This document shows positions 26,064-36,966 of a DNA stretch of 64,000 nt, piece by piece (the stretch's first letter is position 1; each line of letters opens with the position of its first letter). Both the position numbers and the translations under genes were made by a program. The stretch covers positions 62,001 through 126,000 of the forward strand of contig JADJOF010000004.1 in the NCBI GenBank assembly GCA_016713885.1. Reading direction: 5' to 3'. The DNA is from Bdellovibrionales bacterium. GTDB taxonomy: Bacteria; Bdellovibrionota; Bdellovibrionia; Bdellovibrionales; JAMPXM01. The notes under the pieces were generated by a model. The model saw only the letters and a program-made list of their open reading frames with translations. It did no database searches and had not been told where the DNA came from.

Positions 26064-27179
26064 CTAAAAGACCTCTTTAACGGCCGCGATGACACGGGCC
26101 ACATGCTCATCTGGCATATCGGCATAAAGCGGAAGACTGATACAGCGACTCGAAATCTCTTCAGCCACTGGCAACTGATACTTCGCCCTCAAGTCTTTAT
26201 AAACCGGCTGCCAATGCAGCGGCGACGGATAGTGAACCGACGTCGGCACACCCTTCGCCTTCAACGCATTTGCAAACGCATCGCGATCCTTCACAAGTAC
26301 CGTGTACTGCGCCCACACCGAACCGCGATCCGACTTCACCTTTGGCACTGTCAAATGCGCTCCGAGCGAGGCAAACGCCTCATTGTACATCATCGCAATG
26401 CGGTGACGACGCTCCATCTCCCATGGATAGCGCTTCAGCTTCTCCGTCAAAATTGCGCACTGAATGGTATCCAGACGACCATTGATTCCAATCGCCGTGT
26501 GGTTGTAGCGCCCCTCTTGACCGTGAACGCGAATCACCGACATCTTCTTAAAGAGCGTCTCGTCATCCGTGAACACCGCGCCACCGTCGCCGTAACAACC
26601 GAGTGGCTTTGCCGGAAAAAACGACGTCGCACCAATCGTCCCCAACGCACCACTTCGCTTCGACGACGTACCGTATGCCGCACCAAAGCTCTGCGCCGCA
26701 TCTTCAATCACCGGTATTCCGTACTTCGCACCCAACGCATTGAACTCGTTGAAGTCGGCCGGCTGACCATACAAAGACACCGGCATGATGGCCTTTGTCT
26801 TCTTGTTGATCAACGCCTCGACTTTTTTCGGATCCAAGTTGAAGGTCGACGCTTCAATATCGGCAAAAACGGGCGTCGCTCCTAAGAACGAAATCACTTC
26901 CGCCGTCGCAAAAAACGAAAAGGCCGTCGTGATCACCTCATCACCAGGGCCGACTCCATAGGCCATGAGAGCCATGATCAGCGCATCGGTTCCGCTTGCA
27001 GCGGTCAGGCAGTACTTCGAGCCGACAAAAGTCGCCAGTGCCTTCTCACACTCTTCCACTTCGGGGCCAAGAATAAACCCTGTATGCCCAAGCACCGTGT
27101 TGATGCGTGCATGAATGCTCGCCTCCATGGCCTTGAATTGCGGTTTCAAATCCAAATATGGAACAGGTGCTTGCGACAT
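26064..27179 (-). CDS. PLP-dependent sugar aminotransferase, WbpE/DegT type
   Basis: This 371-residue DegT/DnrJ/EryC1 enzyme has the LDLKPQF N-terminus, ASGTDALIMALMAYGVGPGD, FSFFATAEVISFLGATPVF, EDAAQSFGA and the PLP Lys in TSFFPAKPLGCYGDGGAV, followed by NGRLDTIQCAIL. These features match UDP-2-acetamido-2-deoxy-3-oxo-glucuronate aminotransferase (WbpE/WlbC) and relatives, used for 2,3-diamino sugars in O-antigens. The ATG at 27179 has AAGGAG 6 nt upstream; a TTG start farther out is less likely. It leads the minus-strand group with the small membrane gene and HTTM gene. Confidence 0.87.
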   Translation of the reverse strand: MSQAPVPYLDLKPQFKAMEASIHARINTVLGHTGFILGPEVEECEKALATFVGSKYCLTAASGTDALIMALMAYGVGPGDEVITTAFSFFATAEVISFLGATPVFADIEASTFNLDPKKVEALINKKTKAIMPVSLYGQPADFNEFNALGAKYGIPVIEDAAQSFGAAYGTSSKRSGALGTIGATSFFPAKPLGCYGDGGAVFTDDETLFKKMSVIRVHGQEGRYNHTAIGINGRLDTIQCAILTEKLKRYPWEMERRHRIAMMYNEAFASLGAHLTVPKVKSDRGSVWAQYTVLVKDRDAFANALKAKGVPTSVHYPSPLHWQPVYKDLRAKYQLPVAEEISSRCISLPLYADMPDEHVARVIAAVKEVF

Positions 27180-27322
27180 GGAAAACTCCTTCAAATCCTA
27201 ACAAGTGCCACCACAGTAGCAGCCCCTCTCGCCCCAGAGCATTCTCAACGCGCGGCGCCCAATTTGCCTTCTTGGCCCCGCCATCGTTACCCTTAAAGCT
27301 TCGTAAGAAAGACGGAGGCCCC

Positions 27323-27847
27323 ATGACCTTTCTGCTCAAGCAGATCTTCTCGTTTTTGAAACTGCTCAACTCCGATACCGGCACGAACCAAATTGCCTCT
27401 GGAATTGCCTGCGGCCTCATTCTCGGCTTTGCCCCAGCTCTGAGCCTACAGACACTTCTGGTCATCGCGCTTTTATTCTTCTTTCGAATTCAAATCGGCG
27501 CCGCCACGATCTTCGCCTTCTTCTTCTCACTCGTCGCCTGGATGCTCGATCCCGTCTCACATCAAATCGGTACAGCCGTCCTCGAAATGGAGTCGCTCAA
27601 ACCGCTCTTCACCGAGATGTACAATATGCCGCTCATTCCCCTGACACGCTTCTATAACTCCATCGTGATGGGCTCCGCCGTCCTCAGTATCCTACTTTCA
27701 CCTTTTGTTTTTGTCAGTGCTCGCATTCTCATCCAAAAGTATCGCGAACTCATCCTCGCTCGCCTCCAACAAACAAAACTATGGAAGCTCGTGAAAGCGA
27801 CCGCACTCTACAAGTTCTACGCAAAGTACGACGAACTCTACGGCTAA
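27323..27847 (+). CDS. TIGR03546-like membrane protein
   Basis: This 174-residue protein has three or four hydrophobic helices: GIACGLILGFAPALSLQTLLVIALLFFF, ATIFAFFFSLVAWML and SAVLSILLSPFVFVSARILI. It ends in a basic helix KLVKATALYKFYAKYDELYG. The profile and the gene following it match the conserved hypothetical families TIGR03546/TIGR03545 as I recall them, a pair always found together. GGAGG lies before the ATG. The function of the pair is not known; the second protein's long filament-like domain suggests a membrane-envelope role. Confidence 0.65.
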   Translation: MTFLLKQIFSFLKLLNSDTGTNQIASGIACGLILGFAPALSLQTLLVIALLFFFRIQIGAATIFAFFFSLVAWMLDPVSHQIGTAVLEMESLKPLFTEMYNMPLIPLTRFYNSIVMGSAVLSILLSPFVFVSARILIQKYRELILARLQQTKLWKLVKATALYKFYAKYDELYG

Positions 27848-27859
27848 AGGATTTCAACC

Positions 27860-29777
27860 ATGAGCAACACTCCCAAAATGAAAAAAGCCAAAGGCCCGAT
27901 CCGCTTTGAAGCCATCATCCCGTTCTGCGCCGTTGTCGCCATCATCTGGGCCTACTTCTTCTTTTTCTTCGACACCCACGCCCGCCATCTCATCGAGTCC
28001 GTCGGCACCGGCGCTGTCGGCGCCGAGGTCAATGTCGGGTCGCTCAACACCAGCTTCTGGAATGCCTCACTCGAGATCAACGGCATCCAAGTCACCGACA
28101 AAGAGGCCCCCTCTAAGAACGCAATTGAACTCGGCCAAATTCGCTGGAAAATGCTCTGGGATGGCCTCCTCCGCGGCAAAGTCGTGATCGACGACGCGAG
28201 CATCCTCGATATCCGCCTCGGAACGACCAGAAAACATCCCGGCCGCGTCCTCCCTCCCGAGCCGCCGAGCACAGACTCCAAATTCGACAAGCTTAAAGAA
28301 GAAGCGCTCAAAACCGCTGAAAAACAGTTCTCTCAAAACGTCCTCGGCGACGCCGCCTCGCTTCTCCAAGGCACTGACCCCGCAAAGCAACTCGAGTCGA
28401 TCGGCAACGAGCTCAAAAGTTCGGCCCGCCTCAAAGAACTCGACGCTGAGCTCAAGAAAAACAAAAGGAATGGGAAGAGCGCATCGCCCGCCTCCCCAAG
28501 TCAGACGAGCTGAAGTCCTACGAATCCCGCGCCAAGGCGATCAAACTCGACGGCTTCTCAAACCCGCTTGAGGTTCAAAAGTCGGTCCAAGAAATCGACA
28601 CCCTCGTTCGCGAAGTCGACGGCAAAATCAAAGAGGTCCAAAACACCACACAGGCTGTCGGCTCTGATTTCAAAACCTGGCAAAAGAATATCGACGACAT
28701 CAAAAGCTTCGTCGAAAACGACATCAAGGACCTTCAAAACCGATTGAAGATCCCTCGCTCGACGCCACCTCGATCGCCAAATCTCTCTTCGGCCCCATGA
28801 TCCTTGGCCGCGTTCGCCAGTTCGAGGGCTACATGAATAAAGCCCGCGAATACATGCCGCCCAAAAAGACAGCTGAAGAGAAAGCCGAGTTCAAAAAGCC
28901 GAAAGCTCATGAACGCGAGAAAGGCCGCAACTACAAGTTCGGCCGCCCGCAAGCCTACCCACTGTTCTGGCTCCGGCACGCAGCGATCTCATCAAAAGAG
29001 TCTCCCGACGGCCTCTCCGGTGACCTCAAAGGAACGCTCAAAAACCTCACCGACGATCCGCCGATGATCGGCCAGCCCCTCACTCTCGCCTTCGACGGCC
29101 GCTTCCCCGCATCCAAAATGGAAGGCGTCAAAGGCCTCATCACCATCGATCACCGCACCGACAATCCCAAAGAGTCCCTCTCCCTCTCCGTTGCCCGCTT
29201 CCCCATCACCGAGCAAAAGCTCATCCAAAGTGACGAGGTCACGCTTGGCTTCAAGGAGGCCATCGGCTCATCCAAACTCAACGTCGAGCTCGCCGGCGGC
29301 GACCTCAAGATGACCATCGACTCCAAGTTCGATCACATCCAACACGATGTTTCCGCCAAAGCCGCGATGGTCGATGAGATTCTCAAAAAAGTGATGAGTG
29401 ATCTCCCCGCGGTCACCCTCAACGCCACCGTCCAAGGCTCTTGGACCGATCCCAAGTTCGACATCGACTCCAACCTCGGCCGCGAGCTTCAAGCCGGCTT
29501 CCAAAAACAGATTCAAGCCAAAATCAACGACGCCAAAGCACAGCTACAGAAGGCCATCGATGACGCTATCGGCGCCGACAAAGCCCGCCTTACCTCCGAG
29601 TTCTCGAAAACCCAAGGCGACACCGGCAAAATCCTGAAAGCCAAAGAAACCGAAGTGAACCGCCTCAAAGACGATCTTGAAAAACAAAAGAACAAGGCTC
29701 TCAACGAAGGAAAAAATAAACTTCAACAAGAAGGCCAAAAAGCCCTCGATGACCTCAAGAAAGGTTTCGGCTTCTAA
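27860..29777 (+). CDS. TIGR03545-like long envelope protein, frameshifted twice
   Basis: The intended protein is about 639 residues: an N-terminal transmembrane helix (about 18-38, CAVVAIIWAYFFFFFDTHA), an AsmA-like beta segment (GAVGAEVNVGSLNTSFWNASLEINGIQVTD split over strands), a long charged coiled-coil middle and a C-terminal region rich in Lys, Asp and Gln (LNEGKNKLQQEGQKALDDLK). In the sequence the frame breaks at an A5 run at 28457-28461 (one A short of LKKKQKEWEE) and again at CCC 28752-28754 (one C short of IPSLDATSIA). It lies 13 nt behind the TIGR03546-like gene. The fold is of the AsmA/TIGR03545 type; the function is unknown. Confidence 0.65.
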
Positions 29778-29820
29778 CCAAAACCACGAAGGCGCGCACC
29801 GATGGTGCCGCCTCTCGCCT

Positions 29821-30415
29821 CTACCTCGATCCCATCTCAGCAAGTCCGCCAAAATACGACACCGCCTGCGGTGTCGCCCAGTCTTCAATGCCGATCACCT
29901 TGCGCACCAGTCGACGGTCCGCACCGACAATAAAGCTCTCTGGCAACTTTCCGACTCCATACATCTCGGCAATCTTTTTGTCTTTATCCCAAACGACCTC
30001 AAAACCCGGCCGCGGAACCTTAAATAGCTTCAAGAAGTTCTCCAAGGTCCTTCGAGTCGTCATCCATCGACACGGCTACAACAACGACCTTACCCCCAAG
30101 TTGATCGACAAGCTTCAGCATCGAAGCAAACTCTTGTACGCAGGGATCACACCACGATGCCCAGAAGTTAATGATCACAACCGGTGCCTTCACATTCGCA
30201 AAGTCAAACTCCGCCCCCGTCACCGTCTTCAAACGAAACGCAGGCACACCTTCTTTCTCAAACTTTGCAACATAGTGAAAACTCTCAGGCGTCTTATCCA
30301 TATCAAATCGATTTTTGAGATAAAACCACGACGCCACCAGCAGCACGACAAAACCGGCAAACAACACTCCCCATAACTTCCACCCTGTGCGTCGCATACC
30401 CACCTCGTCATTCAT
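29821..30415 (-). CDS. TlpA/ResA-like membrane-anchored thioredoxin, frameshifted
   Basis: This is a thioredoxin-fold protein with an N-terminal membrane anchor (VLFAGFVVLLVASWFYL) and the redox motif WASWCDPC in the usual VVIINFWASWCDPCVQEF context, so it faces the periplasm and reduces disulfides or serves cytochrome maturation. After MDDDSKD the frame breaks near 30045: GACCTTGGAG carries one extra C before LENFLKLFKVPRPGFEV, which then continues to KLPESFIVGADRRLV with the cis-Pro of the fold. The two parts combined give about 198 residues, a normal length. It ends the minus-strand region before the ribosomal cluster and is separated from rplQ by a terminator. Confidence 0.75.
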
Positions 30416-30428
30416 CCCACAGTCCTAA

Positions 30429-30462
30429 ATTAAAAAAAAGGCCGGGTCACCCCAGCCTTTTT
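30429..30462 (-). terminator. Rho-independent terminator after rplQ
   Basis: On the minus strand a nine-pair stem (AAGGCTGGG with CCCGGCCTT, one G-T pair, positions 30438-30459, loop GTGA) is followed by a run of eight T. It lies about 45 nt beyond the rplQ stop and should end the alpha operon. Confidence 0.85.
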
Positions 30463-30504
30463 CTTCGCTTCACTCTTAAATCGAAAATCGAAACTTCCGA
30501 CAGA

Positions 30505-31004
30505 TTAAGCTTTTTTCTTTTTATGAAGAACCGCTCGAGCTTGGCCCTGAAGCTTACGAACACGCTTTTTCTTCGCGGCCGTCTTCTTCGCTGTCGCTTT
30601 GGCAGCAGCTTTTGCAACCTTCTCGTCAACAACCGGCTTCTCGGATGGAGAGTAGTCAACGAACTGAATGAACGCCATTTCTGCGCGATCACCAGGACGC
30701 TGTCCAAGCTTCAAAATCCGAGTATAACCACCCTCACGCTCTTGGAACCGCGGTGCCAAGTCTGACATGATCATCGCAACAACCTTCTCGTTCGGATACC
30801 GAGCAAGAAGGAGACGACGCGCATGAAGCGATTGCTTTTTCCAAGCGTAATCGCTTTTTCGACGTGGCGACGGAGTTCCTTCGCCTTCGCAAGAGTTGTC
30901 TTGATTCGTCCGTGCTCAACCAATGAGTTAACCAGACCACGCAAGAGGGCCTTGCGTGGGCCCTGCTTACGTCCAAAATGTTTGACATGTGCATTATGTC
31001 TCAT
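30505..31004 (-). CDS. rplQ: 50S ribosomal protein L17, frameshifted
   Basis: L17 sits near the polypeptide exit tunnel of the large subunit. The N-terminal part reads [20 protein letters not shown] to [12 protein letters not shown]. The rest, [40 protein letters not shown] and a Lys/Ala-rich tail, is in another frame. The break is an A-run of five at 30836-30840 (minus strand GGAAAAAGC) where GGAAAAAAGC would restore [10 protein letters not shown]. Combined length is about 166 residues, with a C-terminal extension beyond the E. coli protein. It is the last gene of the alpha operon. Confidence 0.85.
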
Positions 31005-31030
31005 CGTTTATCCCTTTTCCGCTGACGCCG

Positions 31031-32056
31031 TTAGGCGTCTTTCCGAGGAGCTATGCTGCTCGGATCCCAACCATTTGGCGGCCAACCGTCGACTTTCATA
31101 CCAAGATTCAATCCCATCTCTGAGAGAATCTCTTTAATCTCGTTCAACGACTTCCGGCCAAAGTTCTTCGTCTTCAGCATCTCTGCTTCGCTACGTGAAA
31201 CCAATTCGCCGATAAAGCGAATATTTGCGTTCTTAAGACAGTTTGCCGAACGAACTGAAAGTTCCAAATCGTCAACCGAACGGAACAAGTTCTCATTCAG
31301 GATCGGAGTTGTCTTAACTTCCTGTTCTTCTGTTGGCTCCATTGCCTCATCGAACGTAAGGAAAATCTGCAGCTGCTCCTTCATGATCTTAGAAGCAAGC
31401 GCTACAGCCTCCTCAGGCTTCAACGATCCATCAGTCCACACTTCGAAAGAAAGCGAATCATAATCTGTTCGCTGGCCAACACGTGCGTTCGAAACGTGAT
31501 AGTTCACTTTCCGAATTGGGCTGTAGAGTGCGTCAACACCAATGAAACCGATCGGAAGCTGCTGCGGATTTTCATCAGCTGCAACATAGCCACGGCCAAA
31601 GGAAACGACGAGCTCAGCAGAGAACTTCGCGTTAGGTCCAAGTGTCGCGATAGGCTGATCAGGGTTTAAAACCTCGATCTTATCGTTGACCTGAATGTCC
31701 CGCGCCGTCACGATTCCCGGTCCAACTTTATTGATCCGAAGAGTCTGTGGCTCTGGGTTGTGTTGTTTGAATCGTACCTGTTTGAGATTCAAAATAATGT
31801 CTGTTACGTCCTCACGAACGTCAGGCATTGTTGAAAACTCATGAAGGATCCCTTCGAACTTCGCAGCCGATACCGCCGAACCCATCATTGAGCTCAGCAA
31901 GATTCGACGTAGCGAATTTCCAAGTGTTACACCATAACCACGCTCAAGAGGACGAATGATGAATTTTCCATAATCATCTGTGAGCGTCTCACGCTCAACT
32001 TCGTAGCCTTTTGGTTTGAGCAGGTCGCGCCAGAATTTGTAGTAATGCTCTTGCAT
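31031..32056 (-). CDS. rpoA: RNA polymerase alpha subunit
   Basis: This is the alpha subunit that nucleates RNA polymerase assembly. The N-terminal domain (1-235) shows [33 protein letters not shown], and the C-terminal domain (about 255-325) shows [23 protein letters not shown] and [15 protein letters not shown] for UP-element and activator contact. It is intact at 341 residues from ATG 32056, chosen because AAGG is 5 nt upstream; the start upstream at 32074 is less likely. It lies between rpsD and rplQ as in most bacteria. Confidence 0.95.
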   Translation of the reverse strand: MQEHYYKFWRDLLKPKGYEVERETLTDDYGKFIIRPLERGYGVTLGNSLRRILLSSMMGSAVSAAKFEGILHEFSTMPDVREDVTDIILNLKQVRFKQHNPEPQTLRINKVGPGIVTARDIQVNDKIEVLNPDQPIATLGPNAKFSAELVVSFGRGYVAADENPQQLPIGFIGVDALYSPIRKVNYHVSNARVGQRTDYDSLSFEVWTDGSLKPEEAVALASKIMKEQLQIFLTFDEAMEPTEEQEVKTTPILNENLFRSVDDLELSVRSANCLKNANIRFIGELVSRSEAEMLKTKNFGRKSLNEIKEILSEMGLNLGMKVDGWPPNGWDPSSIAPRKDA

Positions 32057-32155
32057 GTGGCCTTGCACCCTCAATTCTCCTGAAAAATCGTCCGTTATAC
32101 TTTAAGTCCATCGAACCCCAACCACAACCCTCTCGGATCATGGTTGCTACGCGTA

Positions 32156-32782
32156 TTATCGCGAGTAGTATTCGACGATCATGTTCTCTTCGACTGCCAA
32201 GCTGATGTTCTCACGAGCAGGAACGTCTTTAATAACGCCCTTGAACGCACCGTAATCAGCCTCGAGCCAACCTGGCATCTCGCGCTTCTTAGCGCTTTCA
32301 ATACCAGCGAGGATTTTGTTAATTCCTCGGCTCTTCTCGTTAACTTCGATCACATCACCCTTTTCGAGATTGAAACTGGGGATGTTGTTCTTCTTGCCGT
32401 TAACCAAGAAGTGATCGTGCTTGACCAGCTGGCGCGCCTCACGACGGCTTGCTGCGTAACCCAACGTGTAGATTACGTTATCAAGACGTGTCTCCAAAAG
32501 ACGGAGAAGCTCAGTGCCAGTTACACCACGACGGCGGTCAGCCTCATCGAAGTACTTGCGGAACTGGCGCTCATAAACGCCGTAGTAACGCTTCGTCTTC
32601 TGCTTTTCACGCAACTGAAGCGCGAACTCAGAGAACTTCAATCGGCTCTGACCATGCTGTCCCGGTGGATAGGGGCGACGATCAAAAGAACATTTATCTG
32701 TAAAACAACGGTCGCCCTTCAAAAAGAGCTTCACGTTCTCGCGGCGGCAAAGTTTGCAGACGCTTTCATTAATGCAACTCAC
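32156..32782 (-). CDS. rpsD: 30S ribosomal protein S4, zinc-ribbon type
   Basis: S4 binds 16S rRNA early in small-subunit assembly and forms part of the mRNA entry path. The product is intact at 208 residues. It carries the four cysteines of the C+ type at the N-terminus ([18 protein letters not shown], then FTDKC), the [11 protein letters not shown] segment and the S4 RNA-binding domain [33 protein letters not shown]. It lies between rpsK and rpoA. In many bacteria S4 represses this operon; no binding site was identified here. Confidence 0.95.
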   Translation of the reverse strand: MSCINESVCKLCRRENVKLFLKGDRCFTDKCSFDRRPYPPGQHGQSRLKFSEFALQLREKQKTKRYYGVYERQFRKYFDEADRRRGVTGTELLRLLETRLDNVIYTLGYAASRREARQLVKHDHFLVNGKKNNIPSFNLEKGDVIEVNEKSRGINKILAGIESAKKREMPGWLEADYGAFKGVIKDVPARENISLAVEENMIVEYYSR

Positions 32783-32793
32783 AGTTCATCTCC

Positions 32794-33187
32794 TCAGATA
32801 CGGCGCCGTTTTGGAGGACGGCACCCGTTGTGGGGAATTGGAGTGACATCACGCATAGTTGCTACGCGAATGCCAGCCAATGCTAAAGACCTAACAGCCG
32901 GCTCACGTCCTGCGCCAGGCCCCTTCAAAAACAGATCCACTGAGCGAAGTCCTTGCTCAAGCGCCTTCTTTGCCGCGTCCTCAGCCGCAACCTGAGCCGC
33001 GAAAGGTGTACCTTTACGCGATCCCTTGAAGCCAAGGTGACCAGCACTCGACCACGAAATAACCTCTCCAATAGGATCTGTCATTGTCACGATCGTGTTG
33101 CCGAAACCAGCCTGAACAAAGCACTTTCCGTGCGATACTGCTTTTCTGACTTTTTTCTTTCCAGTTTTCTTTGCAGCCGCAAACCAT
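32794..33187 (-). CDS. rpsK: 30S ribosomal protein S11, frameshifted at start
   Basis: S11 lines the mRNA path on the platform of the small subunit. The gene has a good start at 33187 with GGGAG 3 nt upstream, but ATGGTTTGCGGC has one T too many (AAA at 33181-33183 on the plus strand). Dropping it gives [17 protein letters not shown], then [39 protein letters not shown] and the conserved end [16 protein letters not shown]. The corrected length is 130 residues, normal for S11. It overlaps no neighbour, and rpsM ends 7 nt upstream. Confidence 0.87.
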
Positions 33188-33194
33188 CAACTCC

Positions 33195-33569
33195 CTACAC
33201 GGCCTTTTTCTTGTTAGCGACAGTCTTGCGAGGACCTTTGCGAGTCCGTGCATTTTGTCGCGTGCTTTGACCGCGCACGGGCAATCCTTTGCGATGACGA
33301 AGTCCACGGTAACAACCGAGATCCATCAACCGCTTGATTGCAAGACCAATATCACGGCGGAGGTCACCCTCAACCTTGAGCTTGGCTTCCATATATTCGC
33401 GAATTTTTGCAATCTGATTGTCCGTCAAATCGTCAGAGCGAAGTTCAGCCGGAAGCTTCGCAAATTCACAAATGTTTTTCGCCTGAGTTTTGCCAATTCC
33501 ATAAATGTACTGCAACGCGATTTCAACTCGCTTGTTGCGTGGAAGGTCGACACCAGCAATACGCGCCAT
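33195..33569 (-). CDS. rpsM: 30S ribosomal protein S13
   Basis: S13 makes bridges between the subunits and contacts the P-site tRNA. The 124-residue product is intact: [54 protein letters not shown] and [15 protein letters not shown]. It follows rpmJ directly and is in the usual rpmJ-rpsM-rpsK-rpsD order. Confidence 0.96.
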   Translation of the reverse strand: MARIAGVDLPRNKRVEIALQYIYGIGKTQAKNICEFAKLPAELRSDDLTDNQIAKIREYMEAKLKVEGDLRRDIGLAIKRLMDLGCYRGLRHRKGLPVRGQSTRQNARTRKGPRKTVANKKKAV

Positions 33570-33572
33570 CTG

Positions 33573-33686
33573 TTACCCCTGCCGTTGCTTATGTTTTGAG
33601 TTTTCACAGATCACACGAATGACGCCTTTGTGTTTGATGACCTTGCACTTGTTGCAGATCCTCTTAACTGAAGCTCTGACTTTCAT
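33573..33686 (-). CDS. rpmJ: 50S ribosomal protein L36
   Basis: L36 is a 37-residue zinc-ribbon protein of the large subunit. The frame reads [20 protein letters not shown], then [17 protein letters not shown], with the C-x2-C ... C ... H zinc ligands. It is too short for most ORF lists. It begins the rpmJ-rpsM segment; infA and map, often found just upstream of it, are absent here. Confidence 0.93.
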   Translation of the reverse strand: MKVRASVKRICNKCKVIKHKGVIRVICENSKHKQRQG

Positions 33687-34200
33687 TGCCTCTGATCCTT
33701 TAAACTGCCTTCGAACTGTTACGCTCTTAGGGCAAAAAAATTAAATCACCATACCGCTCTTCACACCCAACTGCTACGTCGGACTAAGCGAAAAACAATC
33801 TCCAAACCAAAAAGACGAGGTCTTTAAAAGCTTATCGATCATTGCGCCCTAAAAAACGACTCTACCTTCTGCTTTCATTCCCATCTCTGCGATCGTACTT
33901 AACCGTTCAGAGAAGAGCCGTGGAACAAAAACGTCCAGTAAACTTTAAGATCACCTGAAAATCAGAGAAACGCATTCGTTTGCCCTATTGGCCGTTCCAA
34001 AATCCTCTGGTCCTTCGAATTACAAAAGGTCAGAATTTTTCGGAAAAACGAGACACTTTCCCCTTCAATACCGAGTGGTCCAGCGTGCGGTGTTAGCAGT
34101 CTAAACCAACGATGTCCAGCTTCTCGGTCAACAAAGTTTTATTTTTCTGTGCCAACTTGGAAAGTGCCCATTTCTCGAGCGATTCTCCCGAGCTCACGAC
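33687..34200 (-). other. 514-bp stretch without a gene between rpmJ and adk
   Basis: I read all frames here and see no ribosomal protein, no infA-like and no map-like product, although these often lie between adk and rpmJ. The stretch is AT-rich near 33720-33860 and could hold a promoter for rpmJ-rplQ on the minus strand, but I found no convincing -35/-10 pair. Confidence 0.5.
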
Positions 34201-34836
34201 CTACATTTGCCCAACCAAACGCCGATAGACGTCTTCCGTTTGCCCAGTTCCGCCAACTGCCGAGAACTTCCCTTGAGCAGCAAAATAGGCCTTCAGAGGG
34301 GCTGTTGACGTTTCATAGGCTTCCAGCCGGGTTCTAATCACATCTTCTTTATCGTCAGCACGCTGAATGACCTCTGAGCCACAGAGGTCACAAACTCCAG
34401 CCCGCTGAGTGGGCTTACTGGCAATGTGATATGTCGCGCCACAGCCCGAACAGACACGACGTCCCGTCAGGCGCCCCATGAGGTCATCCATCGGAACCTC
34501 AAGGAAAAGCGCCTTGCCAATCTCCAGGCCGTTTTTCTTCAACATTCCCTCGAGCGCCTCGGCCTGCGGAACAGTCCTTGGAAATCCATCGAGAATGAAG
34601 TTCTGGGAACCAAGCCCCTTCAAGACGTCCTCAACCATACCGACGACGATCGAATCCGGAACAAGCTTTCCCTGATCCATGTAAACTTTAGCCGAACGCC
34701 CAAGCTCTGTCTGCTGCTTGATATGGCTGCGAAATATATCACCCGTACTGATATGCTTCATCGTACGACGCTCAACAAGCAACGCAGACTGTGTACCTTT
34801 GCCTGCTCCGGGTGCCCCAAAAAGGATAATGTTCAA
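34201..34836 (-). CDS. adk: Adenylate kinase, long form with zinc-binding LID
   Basis: This enzyme interconverts ATP + AMP and 2 ADP. The 211-residue product has the P-loop GAPGAGKGT, the AMP site STGDIFR and [14 protein letters not shown], and a LID domain with four cysteines, CSGCGATY and CDLC, probably holding zinc. TTG is the start: the frame begins TTGAACATTATCCTT, GGAGGG lies 7-8 nt upstream and the TTG overlaps the secY stop TGA. No in-frame ATG is usable before the P-loop. It follows secY as in most bacteria. Confidence 0.94.
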   Translation of the reverse strand: MNIILFGAPGAGKGTQSALLVERRTMKHISTGDIFRSHIKQQTELGRSAKVYMDQGKLVPDSIVVGMVEDVLKGLGSQNFILDGFPRTVPQAEALEGMLKKNGLEIGKALFLEVPMDDLMGRLTGRRVCSGCGATYHIASKPTQRAGVCDLCGSEVIQRADDKEDVIRTRLEAYETSTAPLKAYFAAQGKFSAVGGTGQTEDVYRRLVGQM

Positions 34837-36145
34837 AATTGAACCCTCCGAGTGCGCTGTTTCGCGCCGCGAAGCAACCCCTCGTATTTCTGAGTCATGA
34901 GATACGTCTGAAGTTTCTCAGTCGTATTCAATGCCACACCAACAAGAATCAAAATACTTGTTCCACCAAAGTAGAACGGAACCTTCAATTTATCGATCAT
35001 CAGTGTCGGCAAAACCACAATAGCACACAGATAGGCAGCGCCGCCCACATTGATACGATCCATGACTTTTTGGATGTAATCTGATGTGCTTTTACCGGCG
35101 CGAATGCCAGGTATAAACTTGCCACCTTTTTTTAGGTTCTCCGCCATCTCCACCGGATTCAACACAATCTCAGTATAGAAAAAACAGAAAAACACGATCA
35201 GACCAACCTCCAACACGAGGTAAAGGCCACCCGTTGGGTGTAACGAATCGCGAAGCGCGGCAACCCAAGGTGCTTTAATAAACTGAGCAAGCGTCGCAGG
35301 AAAGAGCAACAAGGAACTCGCAAAAATCGGCGGAATAACTCCAGATAGGTTGATCTTCAATGGCAAGTGACTCGCTTGCGAGCCCAACATGGCGCGACCA
35401 CCTCTTTGCGAAAAGTGAATTGGAATGCGGCGCTGACCCCACTCCAGAAATACAATCAAGCCGATGACGATCGCCATCATCGCAACGATGGCAAGAGCAA
35501 CCAGGCCATTCATATCTTTGTTGGCAACCATCTCAAAAAGATTGATCGCACCTTTGGGGATACCAGCCGCAATGCCGGCGAAAATAATCAGCGATGACCC
35601 GTCGCCGAAGCCACGCTCCGAGATCTGCTCACCCAGCCACATGATGAAGCAGGTTCCTGCGGTCAACGTCAGAATCGTCATCACCTGAAATGGCAAAATA
35701 CCAACACTCGTCGATACAACCAGCGGACGATTCTCAAAGTTTGAACTCATCAGCCATGAGCTAATCGCGTAGCCCTGAACAACAGCCAGTACAACTGTTC
35801 CGTAGCGGGTGTACTGAGTGATCTTTTTCTTCCTGGCTCGCCTTCTTTTTTGATCTGCTCAAGAGCTGGCACAACAGCCGTCAGGAGCTGAAAAATAATC
35901 GAGCTTGAGATGTATGGCATGATACCAAGTGCGAAAATCGAGAATTGGTTCAATGCACCACCTGTAAAGGTATTGAACAGACCAAAAATGCCACCCTGGT
36001 TTTGAAAGAAACCAAGAACAGCCTGCCCATCGACTCCAGGAGTAGGAACATGAACTCCCAAACGATAGATGGCTAGCATAGCCAATGTGAAAAGGATCCG
36101 TTTTTGAAGATCCGAGTTACCTGTAAGACCATCAGCTGCTGACAC
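34833..36145 (-). CDS. secY: Preprotein translocase subunit SecY, frameshifted
   Basis: SecY is the ten-helix channel of the Sec translocon. The N-terminal part (helices 1-2, [21 protein letters not shown], plug region, [13 protein letters not shown]) ends at GEPGRKR. The following protein, [18 protein letters not shown] to the C-terminal [19 protein letters not shown], is in another frame. The break is the A-run at 35824-35828: five A where six would restore [19 protein letters not shown]. The corrected length of about 437 residues is normal. The gene lies between rplO and adk. Confidence 0.9.
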
Positions 36146-36302
36146 ACTTCACCTCGGAATAAAAATGCCCCCGGCGTCGCCAGAGGCATGAATTTTGACG
36201 ACAATATATTTCGCTATTAAAACGGATCGGCAAGCAACACTTCTCTCAAGAATTATTGAGATTGATGCACCGTCTGAAGCCCAAACCAGGGCTTCGACAA
36301 CA

Positions 36303-36740
36303 TTAAGCGAGGACTTCGACCTTGCCGCCTGCTTTTTCAATCATCTCTTTCGCCTTAGCGCTAAACTTATGCGCCTTAACAGTCAGAGCCTTTTTCACTT
36401 CACCCTTGGCCAATACCTTTAAAAGACCTTTGCTCACAAGGCCAGCCGCTCGGAGAGACTCTGGAGTTACCTCACCCGAGAACTGCTCGAGGTCTTTCAG
36501 GTTGATGACCTGATACTCTGTGCGGAAGTCTTTATTGTTAAAACCCCACTTTGGAGTGCGGCGCATCAAAGGCGTTTGTCCACCCTCGAAACCCCAGCGA
36601 ACACGGCCACCAGCACGAGCCTTTTGACCTTTGTGGCCTTTTCCGGCTGTACCGCCCTGTCCAGTTGCATGTCCACGACCGCGGCGCTTGGTAGTACCTG
36701 TCGAGCCACGCTTCGGTTTGAGTTGAGAAAGAATACTCAT
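36303..36740 (-). CDS. rplO: 50S ribosomal protein L15
   Basis: L15 binds 23S rRNA late in assembly. The 145-residue product is intact, with the Gly/Arg-rich N-terminus [20 protein letters not shown], the [18 protein letters not shown] motif and the C-terminal [22 protein letters not shown] lies 5 nt before the ATG at 36740. A gap of 157 nt with no gene separates it from secY. Confidence 0.95.
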   Translation of the reverse strand: MSILSQLKPKRGSTGTTKRRGRGHATGQGGTAGKGHKGQKARAGGRVRWGFEGGQTPLMRRTPKWGFNNKDFRTEYQVINLKDLEQFSGEVTPESLRAAGLVSKGLLKVLAKGEVKKALTVKAHKFSAKAKEMIEKAGGKVEVLA

Positions 36741-36772
36741 CACGGCCTCACTTCACATCTTTAGGCGAAAAA

Positions 36773-36958
36773 TTACTTTATTACTTCAACTTCCACGAGA
36801 TGCTGGACCTTCATGATCTGTCCACGCATTGCCGGGCCGTCGTTTACAACTACTGACTGATGGCGGTGGCGCAGGCCAATGCAACGAACAGTCTCACGCT
36901 GATCTTGCGTGCAACCAATTACACTGCGCTTAAGCGTCACTTTAAATTTCTTAGCCAT
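36773..36958 (-). CDS. rpmD: 50S ribosomal protein L30
   Basis: L30 is a small large-subunit protein found in many but not all bacteria. The 61-residue product is intact: [20 protein letters not shown], then [20 protein letters not shown] and a final [16 protein letters not shown]. It stands between rpsE and rplO as usual. Confidence 0.93.
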   Translation of the reverse strand: MAKKFKVTLKRSVIGCTQDQRETVRCIGLRHRHQSVVVNDGPAMRGQIMKVQHLVEVEVIK

Positions 36959-36966
36959 ATATTACC

